Shown here: positions 1 through 5,758 of the stretch, piece after piece
Layout: each line of letters starts with the position of its first letter
Position numbering within the stretch: position 1 is the first letter of the stretch
From: Bacteroidota bacterium
GTDB taxonomy: Bacteria > Bacteroidota > Bacteroidia > Bacteroidales > VadinHA17
DNA: 5,758 bases
Direction of reading: 5' to 3'
Assembly: GCA_030642585.1 (NCBI GenBank)
Contig: DAOWNN010000155.1
Location: 1 to 5,758, forward strand
The notes under the pieces: model-generated
What the model saw: the letters and a program-made list of their open reading frames with translations, nothing else
The model's database searches: none
Told to the model about the DNA's origin: nothing
Made by a program: the position numbers and the translations under genes

Positions 1-150
1 AAAATTGGAACTCTGTGGTTTAACACAATTGTATTGTGGATAATGAGCTTGATCTTATATGTAGTGCTTGCTTCTGATCTGGGAGGAAAAACAAGTGAAT
101 GGATCATTCGATACAAACAAAGTAAAGAATTTAAGGATACTGAGGCATGA
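1..150 (+). CDS. C-terminal end of a membrane protein, probably an ABCG/ABC-2-type transporter (5' end outside window)
   Basis: Frame 1 is open from the window edge to a TGA at 148-150, giving the last 49 residues of a protein. Residues 5-28 form one hydrophobic membrane segment (LWFNTIVLWIMSLILYVVLA is the core). A short polar, Lys/Glu-rich tail follows and probably lies in the cytoplasm. A final membrane helix with a conserved-looking aromatic/Asn entry (WFNT) and a basic tail resembles the C-terminus of the large Bacteroidota ATP-binding-cassette proteins, in which an ABCG-like ATPase is fused to an ABC-2 permease. That match is from memory of the family, not from a search. No ATPase motif is visible because the rest of the gene lies upstream. 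It runs in the same direction as the two genes after it, with a 118-bp gap. It could instead be another polytopic membrane protein. Confidence 0.6.
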   Translation, partial: KIGTLWFNTIVLWIMSLILYVVLASDLGGKTSEWIIRYKQSKEFKDTEA

Positions 151-268
151 ATAAAAACTTAGTAAGCAATTTTATGTTATAAATTTCATAAAAAATACAT
201 ATCTTAGATTTAATATTTAAAAAATAGTTAATAAAGGAAGTTTAATAACGAATCAAAATCAAACTGTT
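151..268 (+). promoter_or_regulatory. AT-rich intergenic region, probable promoter/leader of the lipoprotein gene
   Basis: This 118-bp gap is far more AT-rich than the flanking genes. The octamer TATCTTAG at 200-207 differs at one position from the Bacteroidota -7 element TAnnTTTG, but no convincing TTTG -33 box lies the expected distance upstream, so the promoter call is weak. A GGAAG-type purine run (AAAGGAAG, 233-240) lies about 28 nt before the ATG, too far to be its ribosome-binding site. This fits the SD-independent initiation common in Bacteroidota. No intrinsic terminator for the upstream gene is evident, so read-through from the transporter gene is possible. Confidence 0.35.
170..193. 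repeat. Short AT-only-type inverted repeat downstream of the transporter gene
   Basis: TTTTATG at 170-176 and CATAAAA at 187-193 are perfect 7-bp inverted copies around a 10-base loop. The stem has one G-C pair and no following T-run on the + strand, so it would be a poor intrinsic terminator. It could be a weak 3'-end hairpin of the transporter transcript, an operator-like dyad upstream of the lipoprotein gene, or chance in AT-rich DNA. Confidence 0.3.
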
Positions 269-1168
269 ATGAAGATCAAGCTTATAATTTTCGCATGTAT
301 TCTTGGTGTCATTCATGTTTTTTCAGGCTGTAAGTTTAACAAAACCGGGGAAGACAAGTCAACATCTACAGAAGACATTCTCACTCTGGATGACCTGGAG
401 GGAGAACCGGAAATTCTGGAAGATATACTCTTTCTCTTTCCTTCGCCTGGAGAAATAGTTGAGGGATTTTTCAATTCAGAACTTGAATACAAACCCGGAC
501 TTGTAAATTCAATTGAAAATTTAGATTCTTACCTTGGATCAAGGTCTCAAGCCTTGAATCTGGGCATTTATGTTGCCGACCTGGCATATTTGGCGAAAAA
601 TAGTTTAACCGGGGAATCTGTTGATTATCTTAAAGCTGTTCAATCTCTCAGTGCCAAAGTAGGTGTATCTACTGAAATTTTTGAGACCCTGATGGAAAGA
701 GCTAAGGCAAATATTAATAACCCAGATACTATTCTTGTGATTTCAAATGAGGCCTTCTATAAAATGTTCACTTTCCTTGAAACCAGCAAGAAAGAAAACA
801 CTCTTGCAATAATCTCGGCCGGAGCTTATATTGAAAGTTTATACCTGGTTATGGAGTCAAGAGATGAGTATAACGAAGATGATCCGGTATTTGCACAAAT
901 CTGTGAAATGAAATATCCTTTCGACAACCTGCTATCCAGGGCAAGAAATTATACTGATGATAAGAATGTAGAAAGCATATGTAAATACCTGAATTCAATC
1001 AATCATACTTTTGATCAATTAGCTGTGGAGGAAATGGAGACAGTAGTGACAAAAAGTGAAGGACAGCTTAACATTGGCGGAGGTGTGTGTTTTATTTTTT
1101 CCGAGGTAAATTTTATAGAAATGAAATCTACAATTCATTCCATCAGAACCGAAATTACTAGTATTTAA
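269..1168 (+). CDS. Putative lipoprotein of unknown function (Bacteroidota conserved hypothetical)
   Basis: This gene encodes a 299-aa protein. It starts with a typical type II signal peptide: basic MKIK, a hydrophobic core at residues 5-18, and the lipobox F-S-G-C, making Cys21 the predicted lipidated residue. Phe at -3 is less usual than Leu but acceptable. The ATG at 269 is chosen because it places the signal correctly; the frame is open a little further upstream but has no standard start there. Residues 28-52 are an acidic linker, and a predominantly helical domain follows. Its most family-like stretch is YLGSRSQALNLGIYVADLAY (88-107), with a second at about 181-194 (IISAGAYIESLYLV). I recognise this pattern as a widespread Bacteroidota lipoprotein family without an assigned role. 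Cys21 is followed by Lys rather than Asp/Glu, so the surface-export signal of Bacteroidota is not obvious, and outer-membrane inner-leaflet placement is as likely. It precedes the secreted-protein gene by 19 bp and is probably cotranscribed with it. Confidence 0.85.
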   Translation: MKIKLIIFACILGVIHVFSGCKFNKTGEDKSTSTEDILTLDDLEGEPEILEDILFLFPSPGEIVEGFFNSELEYKPGLVNSIENLDSYLGSRSQALNLGIYVADLAYLAKNSLTGESVDYLKAVQSLSAKVGVSTEIFETLMERAKANINNPDTILVISNEAFYKMFTFLETSKKENTLAIISAGAYIESLYLVMESRDEYNEDDPVFAQICEMKYPFDNLLSRARNYTDDKNVESICKYLNSINHTFDQLAVEEMETVVTKSEGQLNIGGGVCFIFSEVNFIEMKSTIHSIRTEITSI

Positions 1169-1187
1169 TCTATTAATATCCATTGTC

Positions 1188-1652
1188 ATGAAATATTTTA
1201 AAAAAGTACAATTATCTCTTTTACTGGTCCTTGCTTCCACTCTTTTGGGGTATGGACAATTTTGTGCTGATTTTCATAAGACAGGTGATTGCAGAGCTGA
1301 CCTGGAGCCTTCCTACAGGTACTATGACCAATCCAGAAGTGATATGATTGGAGTTGGGTACACCTTGAAGTATAATGTTATATTTTATGGAAAAAGAAAT
1401 TACAAGATCTCGTTTTGTACTAATAAGAATTATTACCCTGTGCATTTTAAGCTAATAGATGCATTAACTGAAAAAGTTCTTTATGATAATAAAGATGATG
1501 ATTACCTGGAATCTCTTGGATTTGCAATGGAAAACACAAAACAGATTCTGATTGAGGTTGAAGTGATTGCAGAAAAGGCAAGTGACAGGGAAATTGAAGA
1601 ATTTTACCCATGCATTGGCATGTTTCTGCAGTTTAAGACATCAGAAGAATAA
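1188..1652 (+). CDS. Small Sec-secreted protein of unknown function
   Basis: This gene encodes a 154-aa protein with a Sec (type I) signal peptide: basic MKYFKK, a hydrophobic core at residues 8-20 and a probable cleavage site after GYG (residue 23), leaving a mature protein of about 131 aa. The mature part has four cysteines (26, 35, 77, 142), consistent with up to two periplasmic disulfides. Residues 26-52 (FCADFHKTGDC then YRYYDQSRSD) and the alternating hydrophobic pattern of 58-95 and 118-150 suggest a small beta-rich domain. I recall similar Bacteroidota proteins with the FC-x-x-FHK, QSRS and LYDN motifs, always uncharacterised; the LYDN motif is at residues 98-101 here. No Shine-Dalgarno sequence precedes the ATG. 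The 19-bp gap to the lipoprotein gene implies one operon and possibly a functional pair. Its last 20 bp overlap the 3' end of the hydrolase gene on the opposite strand. Confidence 0.82.
   Translation: MKYFKKVQLSLLLVLASTLLGYGQFCADFHKTGDCRADLEPSYRYYDQSRSDMIGVGYTLKYNVIFYGKRNYKISFCTNKNYYPVHFKLIDALTEKVLYDNKDDDYLESLGFAMENTKQILIEVEVIAEKASDREIEEFYPCIGMFLQFKTSEE
1633..1652. other. 20-bp tail-to-tail overlap of two convergent genes
   Basis: The stop codon of the + strand gene (TAA, 1650-1652) lies inside the - strand hydrolase frame. The stop codon of the hydrolase (TAA on the minus strand, 1635-1633) lies inside the + strand gene. There is therefore no intergenic space for a terminator, and no GC-rich hairpin with a T-run is visible around 1600-1700 on either strand. 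The two transcripts must have complementary 3' ends. Confidence 0.85.
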
Positions 1653-4600
1653 TTAATTGAATCTTTAGTTCTTTATCCAGGTAGCCTTCACCTTGGTTAA
1701 AACTTAGTCGATAAGTATAAATATCTCCCTCTCTCTTTATCAGCTCTGCACCCTCTAGCATAGCGGGTTGCCAATCCCTGCAATAAAGGCTGAAAAACTC
1801 TGTATTTCCCCCTTTGCCCTGGAAGTTTAATATATACTCATCATTAACCAATTGCTGCTTCAATAACCTGAATCCCCTCGATTTATTTCCCGGTTGAGGG
1901 TTGGAAACCAGTGGAAGTACACAAATCCCTCCCCGATGATAAATAATCAGGTCCCCTTCTACACCTAAATTCAGTTTAAGCTCCAGTCTTAGAAAACCTC
2001 CAGCTTCCTCAGTAATTACGTAATCGACAGGTCTTCCGTTCCAACTAATCTGTCCGAATTCAGTTCCCGGAGGGAAAACAGGTTCAAAACTAAGTGACAT
2101 GTTTTTCCTGGAATTTGTTTGAAAAAGGTAAGAGCTTCTAAGGCTATCCCTGGTCATCTTCATAGATACATTTGTCTTCCCGATCCTCAGATTTTCAAAA
2201 CTAAAATTATCCCAATTTGGAGGCAAGGCTGGAGATAATTCCAGGCTTTGCGAAAGAGCATCTGGTTTAAATCCAAGCATTCCTTCCAGAATTGGTTGCA
2301 AGGCCATGGTTTCAGACCAGCACTGATGCCTGCATACTCCTGAAGGCTGATATTCCATTCCATTCAAAACTTCTTCAATATAGCCCCTGCCCCAGTATTT
2401 ATATATCTGGAGATTGTTCATTATATGCTGAAATCCATGCAGATAGTGTCCTCCCTCATATTCAGCCAAAGCAGTCCAGCCCGTATAAAGAGGCCAAACA
2501 CTACCGGTATGATATCCATCAGGGTGAAACAGATCACTATCCTCTGGAACAATTCGTACTCCCCAATCACTGCTGAATCCATTACCACAAAACCTTTCCA
2601 ATACCGGATTAACTTTTTCATCATTTACCTGGCCAAAATATATTGGTATAGCAGGCATTATAGTTAGTTCCGGGTTAAACGTACCATCCGGATATTTACC
2701 ATAATGAAAAAATGCCATTTCTTCATTCCAGAAATCTTTATTGATAATCTGAAATACTTCGATGGCATCATCGGCATAATAATCTGACACGGCATCCATT
2801 CCAAGGGCCTTTGTCATGTAGGATGCTTCTTCCAAAGCTTTTGCCCAACATGAAGTCAGGTATAAGGTAGACTGTGAACCATACAAGCCACCTCCTTCAA
2901 CCCAGCCATGTCCCACATTTACATTTTCAATAAGCTTATCCCCATTCACATCGGTAGAATAACAAAACTGTAAAGCTTTTTCAATCCTTGCCCAGTTCTC
3001 TCTTATAAATCCAAGATCACCTGAGTGCTTCAGGTATTTTCCTGCCAAAACTATAAAAAGTGGTGTGGCATCAGCAGCATCGTAATGTACCACACCAGAG
3101 GTACTGACCTCATGAAAGATCTTTCCATTTACATCCTGGAATTTCAGGTAAAATTCAAGTTGTTTCCGAACATTCTCAAAGTCACCATAATCAAGCAAAG
3201 CCATACTACTCCATTGACCATCACGTCCAAAATACCAGGCATAACCTGGCCTCCCACTTACTTCCTGTGCTCCATCCCATCCATGTGCAGAACTTGCATA
3301 CCCGGCAACCAGGGCAGTTCCAAGGCCCGGAGTCTCAACCAGAAATTTATCAGCAGCCAACAATGCCCATGCATAAGCCTCATTGAATGTTGTATCCGGA
3401 CTTACAAGGATTGTTTTATTATTAAGTAAATCCAGTGAATGGTCTCTAGCTTGCTCAAATATCTTTCGTGGTTGTGAAAAAGCTTCATTAAAACTAGTTC
3501 CTGCCAGCTCCAGGCCTTCTGATGAAGCAGAAAAAACAAAATAGAAATCTTCATTCATGTTTAACTGGTAGGTTGCAGCACCTGAAAAGCCCCAGGCAAA
3601 TTCTGATTTTTTGGGATAAGCAAATGGAATTTGGCCTTCTTCATCGGCAGAGCCAAGATGTTTCCAGTCTGGTTCTATAGAGGCTCCCAGAATACCTACC
3701 ATATCCCCAGCTTCATTTTGCAATATTAAAGTTCTGGAAGTGGTATCATCTGAATATAAAACATTACCGGTAGTTTTTTCAGAATAGGGCCACATTCTGC
3801 GGAGATTTGAACGAAACCTGAGATAAAATTTTGCCGGATATGTCCCCCTGTATTCATATCGCATTATGGCCTGAGATTTTCCTGGCGCCACTGTGATCCA
3901 TTCGTTCAGATATGCCTTTTTGAACTTATATTGCCTGAAAAATATTCCGGGATAAATCCAAATTTCAGGTTCTTCCTCACTCAGCCAGAAAATATTTCCT
4001 CCATTATCAAATGAAATACCTGCCTCATAATCACGAAGTGCCATAAAAGGATGAGCCCAGATCTCTTCAATACCACCCTTTTCCAATCCCATCAGCAGCA
4101 TTTTCCGACCACTTACTTCCATATAATCAGAACCACCGGTGAGTGAATAAATATGTGGAAGGCCCGACAAGTCAGGTATTACCCAACTTGTATCAGGTAT
4201 AAGCAAATATAATGAATCGGTGTAAGTTTCACCTGCTTTAACTTGTTTGGAAGTGCCAGGCCAATAATTTGCCGGGTTCGAATTTCCACTATTAAGATAT
4301 TGTAAGGTATTTTGCAAAAAACGGTTCAATTGCTCCCTCTGCTGATTATGCATACCCAACATCATATAAGATCCAATGCTTATTATCTTACCCTTGCCCT
4401 TTTTCCACTCGAACATCAATCTTGATTGTTCTTTCAACCGTATATATGCCCAATCAACTGCAATGGTTTTTCCATTTTGAGGAATATTCTCACCGAAATA
4501 ACCAATTTGACGGCAAAGTATGTCTTTATCAGGTCCAAAGATGAATGCACCACCGTGTAATCCTTCAAAAACAGGGTGATCAAGAAAAGAATGTAAACCC

Positions 4601-5118
4601 ATTTTTCTACCATAGCCACCATCTTCAGCAAGAATATAGTTTTTTTCAGGAGGGATTTTTTCCAATTCCAGTACTGAAATAAGCAAAGCTGCCTCCTGGC
4701 TAAGCAGCAACTTCCCTCCCTTCTCAAAGTAAACTTGCAGTAGTTGAATTGTTGAAGGATCAAGTACTAACTCATCATAAGCCAATGAATCCTCTTCGTG
4801 AAACCATAAAAGATCCACCTCATTAAGTTTTTCCTCATTGAGGTCATTAAATGAAATATATACCGGTTCAAAGGAAGAATTTCGCTCCAGCCATTGAAAA
4901 GCAAGAAAAGAGGAAGTATCTTCCCTGTAGCTTTTCCCCTCACCCAAAACCCCCACCTTAACCGGATCAAGAGCAGTAATAAAATAATACAGGCTAATTA
5001 GGAAAATAAGAATAATAATATAAAATAAATATGTTCCATAACGTTGGATTAAGGCACCAATCTGTCTTTCCGAACCGGATGATTGATACGCAGGCTTAAA
5101 CCTTGAAAATTGTATCAT
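1633..5118 (-). CDS. Membrane-anchored amylo-alpha-1,6-glucosidase/GDE-like (alpha/alpha)6 glycoside hydrolase with N-terminal GATase-like domain
   Basis: This gene encodes a 1161-aa protein. Residues 1-28 are basic and cytoplasmic. Residues 29-49 form a single transmembrane helix, and the positive-inside rule places the rest in the periplasm. Residues about 53-275 resemble a class I glutamine amidotransferase/ThuA (DUF4960-like) fold; the nucleophile-elbow position reads GGKLLLSQEAA (134-144), with no catalytic Cys. Residues about 290-560 look like beta-sandwich material. Residues about 574-950 form a six-hairpin glycosidase domain with family-like motifs: YAWYFGRD (626-633), ADATPLF (682-688), GHGWVEGG (736-743), YHTGSVWP (869-876) and CRHQCWSE (929-936). 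E741 and E936 are the best candidates for general acid and base. The part from 955 on (LELSPALPPNW) resembles the C-terminal beta-sandwich of GH65/GH78-type enzymes. It probably hydrolyses an oligosaccharide, but neither linkage nor substrate is readable. The ATG at 5118 is the first start after an in-frame stop at 5140-5142; no SD is present. It follows the FGE-domain gene by 119 bp and is probably cotranscribed with it. Confidence 0.82.
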   Translation of the reverse strand: MIQFSRFKPAYQSSGSERQIGALIQRYGTYLFYIIILIFLISLYYFITALDPVKVGVLGEGKSYREDTSSFLAFQWLERNSSFEPVYISFNDLNEEKLNEVDLLWFHEEDSLAYDELVLDPSTIQLLQVYFEKGGKLLLSQEAALLISVLELEKIPPEKNYILAEDGGYGRKMGLHSFLDHPVFEGLHGGAFIFGPDKDILCRQIGYFGENIPQNGKTIAVDWAYIRLKEQSRLMFEWKKGKGKIISIGSYMMLGMHNQQREQLNRFLQNTLQYLNSGNSNPANYWPGTSKQVKAGETYTDSLYLLIPDTSWVIPDLSGLPHIYSLTGGSDYMEVSGRKMLLMGLEKGGIEEIWAHPFMALRDYEAGISFDNGGNIFWLSEEEPEIWIYPGIFFRQYKFKKAYLNEWITVAPGKSQAIMRYEYRGTYPAKFYLRFRSNLRRMWPYSEKTTGNVLYSDDTTSRTLILQNEAGDMVGILGASIEPDWKHLGSADEEGQIPFAYPKKSEFAWGFSGAATYQLNMNEDFYFVFSASSEGLELAGTSFNEAFSQPRKIFEQARDHSLDLLNNKTILVSPDTTFNEAYAWALLAADKFLVETPGLGTALVAGYASSAHGWDGAQEVSGRPGYAWYFGRDGQWSSMALLDYGDFENVRKQLEFYLKFQDVNGKIFHEVSTSGVVHYDAADATPLFIVLAGKYLKHSGDLGFIRENWARIEKALQFCYSTDVNGDKLIENVNVGHGWVEGGGLYGSQSTLYLTSCWAKALEEASYMTKALGMDAVSDYYADDAIEVFQIINKDFWNEEMAFFHYGKYPDGTFNPELTIMPAIPIYFGQVNDEKVNPVLERFCGNGFSSDWGVRIVPEDSDLFHPDGYHTGSVWPLYTGWTALAEYEGGHYLHGFQHIMNNLQIYKYWGRGYIEEVLNGMEYQPSGVCRHQCWSETMALQPILEGMLGFKPDALSQSLELSPALPPNWDNFSFENLRIGKTNVSMKMTRDSLRSSYLFQTNSRKNMSLSFEPVFPPGTEFGQISWNGRPVDYVITEEAGGFLRLELKLNLGVEGDLIIYHRGGICVLPLVSNPQPGNKSRGFRLLKQQLVNDEYILNFQGKGGNTEFFSLYCRDWQPAMLEGAELIKREGDIYTYRLSFNQGEGYLDKELKIQLIILLMS

Positions 5119-5146
5119 GAAAGATTCTGTTAATATGCATTACTCT

Positions 5147-5174
5147 TGGTTCCTGGTTCCTGGTTCCTGGTTCG
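5147..5174 (-). repeat. Tandem heptamer array A, (GGAACCA)3 plus one degenerate unit
   Basis: Read on the minus strand there is one CGAACCA unit (5174-5168) followed by three identical GGAACCA units (5167-5161, 5160-5154, 5153-5147). The array ends 28 bases before the hydrolase ATG. Perfect copies of a 7-bp unit are unlikely by chance. The unit length makes the array prone to slipped-strand length change, which here would alter leader length rather than reading frame. Confidence 0.85.
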
Positions 5175-5193
5175 GTTTTCTCCCGATTCTTTT

Positions 5194-5228
5194 TCTTTCC
5201 CTGCGCCCTTAGCCCTGTGCCTTTAGCC
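5194..5228 (-). repeat. Tandem heptamer array B, degenerate GGCnnAR units
   Basis: On the minus strand five consecutive 7-bp units all begin with GG: GGCTAAA (5228-5222), GGCACAG (5221-5215), GGCTAAG (5214-5208), GGCGCAG (5207-5201) and the divergent GGAAAGA (5200-5194). Units alternate, so the array can also be read as two 14-bp copies (5201-5214 and 5215-5228) matching at 12 of 14 positions. It starts about 10 bp after the FGE-domain stop codon. It shares the period but not the sequence of array A. Confidence 0.7.
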
Positions 5229-5237
5229 TTTTTCCCC

Positions 5238-5758
5238 TTATTCAGCATCCTTTACACACCTGAATCCAATGGTAGAACTACGATCAAACCCGGATGAAAC
5301 CAATAATAACATCTGAGTTTCATCTAAGGGCTGCGGGCCTCCTTTCACATACCATATACTGGATGTTGGTTTAAAACAGCTGCCACCCCTGATAATTACA
5401 AAACGATAACTGCCATTATCGTATACATCATTCGTAAGTTGCCAGACATTACCCACCAGATCAGCAACTTTAAAGGGACTCTCACCTTTAGAAAAAGCAT
5501 CTACAGGAGTCGGCCTGCCAAATGCATTGTTGCATTTTGTTCCGTGAAAAACTTTCCCCCATGGCCAGGTTCTACCATCATTACCCTGTGCAGCATATTG
5601 CCATTCTACTTCTGTAGGCAATCTCTTTTCTGCCCAATCAGCATACGCTCTGGCATCCTCCAGACTAACATACACAACCGGATACTTCGCCTGTCCAACA
5701 GGATAGGTGCTATTTTTCCAGTGCTTCAGGAAATTTGCAGGGTTTTCAGGTTTATAAA
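5238..5758 (-). CDS. FGE-sulfatase (SUMF1/EgtB/PvdO-type) domain protein, C-terminal part; lacks FGE catalytic cysteines
   Basis: The reading frame is open from the window edge to the TAA at 5240-5238, giving 172 residues. The GTG at 5675 is not the start, because family-like sequence continues upstream of it (ENPANFLKHW, then YPVGQAKYPV). Family motifs are the PVVYVSLEDARAYADWA segment, KRLPTEVEWQYAAQG (5627-5583), WPWG, a GNVWQL segment near 5450 (usually GNVWEW), IIRGGS (near 5390) and the terminal GFRCV. True FGE has two catalytic cysteines shortly after RGGS (pattern RGGSWxCxxxYC). Here RGGS is followed by CFKPTSSIWYV, with one Cys immediately after Ser and none at the expected places. 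It is therefore probably not a sulfatase activator but one of the many Bacteroidota FGE-fold proteins with binding or unknown roles. Any signal peptide or extra N-terminal domain lies outside the window. It is probably the upstream partner of the hydrolase gene in one transcript. Confidence 0.85.
   Translation of the reverse strand, partial: YKPENPANFLKHWKNSTYPVGQAKYPVVYVSLEDARAYADWAEKRLPTEVEWQYAAQGNDGRTWPWGKVFHGTKCNNAFGRPTPVDAFSKGESPFKVADLVGNVWQLTNDVYDNGSYRFVIIRGGSCFKPTSSIWYVKGGPQPLDETQMLLLVSSGFDRSSTIGFRCVKDAE

Larger units (their letters stand above)
5119..5237 (-). promoter_or_regulatory. Purine-rich spacer/leader between the FGE-domain gene and the hydrolase gene
   Basis: This 119-bp gap carries both heptamer arrays. 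Its sense (minus) strand is strongly purine-biased: 52 of the 63 bases at 5175-5237 are purines on that strand. No TAnnTTTG-type -7 box, TTTG -33 box, Shine-Dalgarno sequence or GC-rich terminator hairpin is visible. This favours read-through transcription from the FGE-domain gene over an independent promoter, but does not prove it. Confidence 0.4.

Noticed and set aside
233..240. AAAGGAAG as a Shine-Dalgarno sequence for the lipoprotein gene
   Set aside because: It is about 28 nt from the ATG at 269, and no standard start codon lies at a suitable distance downstream of it in a meaningful frame.
1019..1445. Minus-strand frames antisense to the lipoprotein and secreted-protein genes
   Set aside because: Both + strand genes have proper signal peptides and family-like patterns. 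The antisense frames have none.
3025..3429. 134-codon + strand open frame inside the hydrolase gene
   Set aside because: It lies entirely antisense to the conserved glycosidase barrel (FGRD and ADATPLF regions), and its translation has no domain-like pattern or signal. It is a shadow of the coding strand. The same applies to the + strand frames at 2292-2576 and 2425-2667.
4434..4970. Minus-strand frames at 4434-4763 and 4767-4970, in another frame from the hydrolase, as a possible frameshift or separate genes
   Set aside because: The main hydrolase frame is continuous through this stretch with a coherent GATase-like domain. The alternative translations are low-complexity shadows.
5147..5228. 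Heptamer arrays as a CRISPR array or mobile-element end
   Set aside because: The units are contiguous 7-mers without spacers. There are no terminal inverted repeats, target-site duplications or transposase/cas genes nearby.
5673..5675. GTG as the start codon of the FGE-domain gene
   Set aside because: The frame stays open to the window edge, and the upstream residues (ENPANFLKHW, YPVGQAKYPV) match the usual FGE-domain context before the VSLEDA segment. The true start lies outside the window.

Overview
The window looks like a chromosomal fragment from a member of the Bacteroidota, probably an environmental or anaerobic Bacteroidales/Marinilabiliales-like lineage. This is inferred from moderate-to-low GC with very AT-rich intergenic DNA, start codons without a usable Shine-Dalgarno sequence, lipoprotein and Sec-secreted proteins of Bacteroidota type, and a glycoside hydrolase next to a protein with a formylglycine-generating-enzyme (FGE-sulfatase/SUMF1) domain. 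There is no rRNA, tRNA, CRISPR array, insertion sequence or phage gene that I can support.

Layout. On the + strand, bases 1-150 are the last 49 codons of a membrane protein, most like the permease end of a large ABCG/ABC-2-type transporter. After a 118-bp AT-rich gap come two small envelope-protein genes only 19 bp apart: a 299-aa lipoprotein (269-1168) and a 154-aa Sec-secreted protein with four cysteines after its signal (1188-1652). Neither has a function I can name. They look like a conserved Bacteroidota pair.

On the - strand, converging on that pair and overlapping it by 20 bp, is a 1161-aa membrane-anchored protein (5118 down to 1633). It has one N-terminal transmembrane helix, a class-I-glutamine-amidotransferase/ThuA-like domain without a nucleophile, beta-sandwich material, an (alpha/alpha)6-barrel glycosidase domain of the amylo-alpha-1,6-glucosidase/GDE type, and C-terminal beta domains. 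Upstream of it on the same strand is the C-terminal 172 residues of an FGE-domain protein (5238 to beyond the window end). It lacks both catalytic cysteines of true FGE.

The 119-bp gap between the two - strand genes holds the most unusual DNA here: two unrelated tandem arrays that both have a 7-bp period, in a strongly purine-biased leader just ahead of the hydrolase start codon.

How it fits together (inference). The - strand pair is probably a carbohydrate-processing transcription unit acting in the periplasm, with the large hydrolase tethered to the inner membrane. The + strand genes are probably a separate transport/envelope unit. The substrates of both units cannot be read from the sequence.
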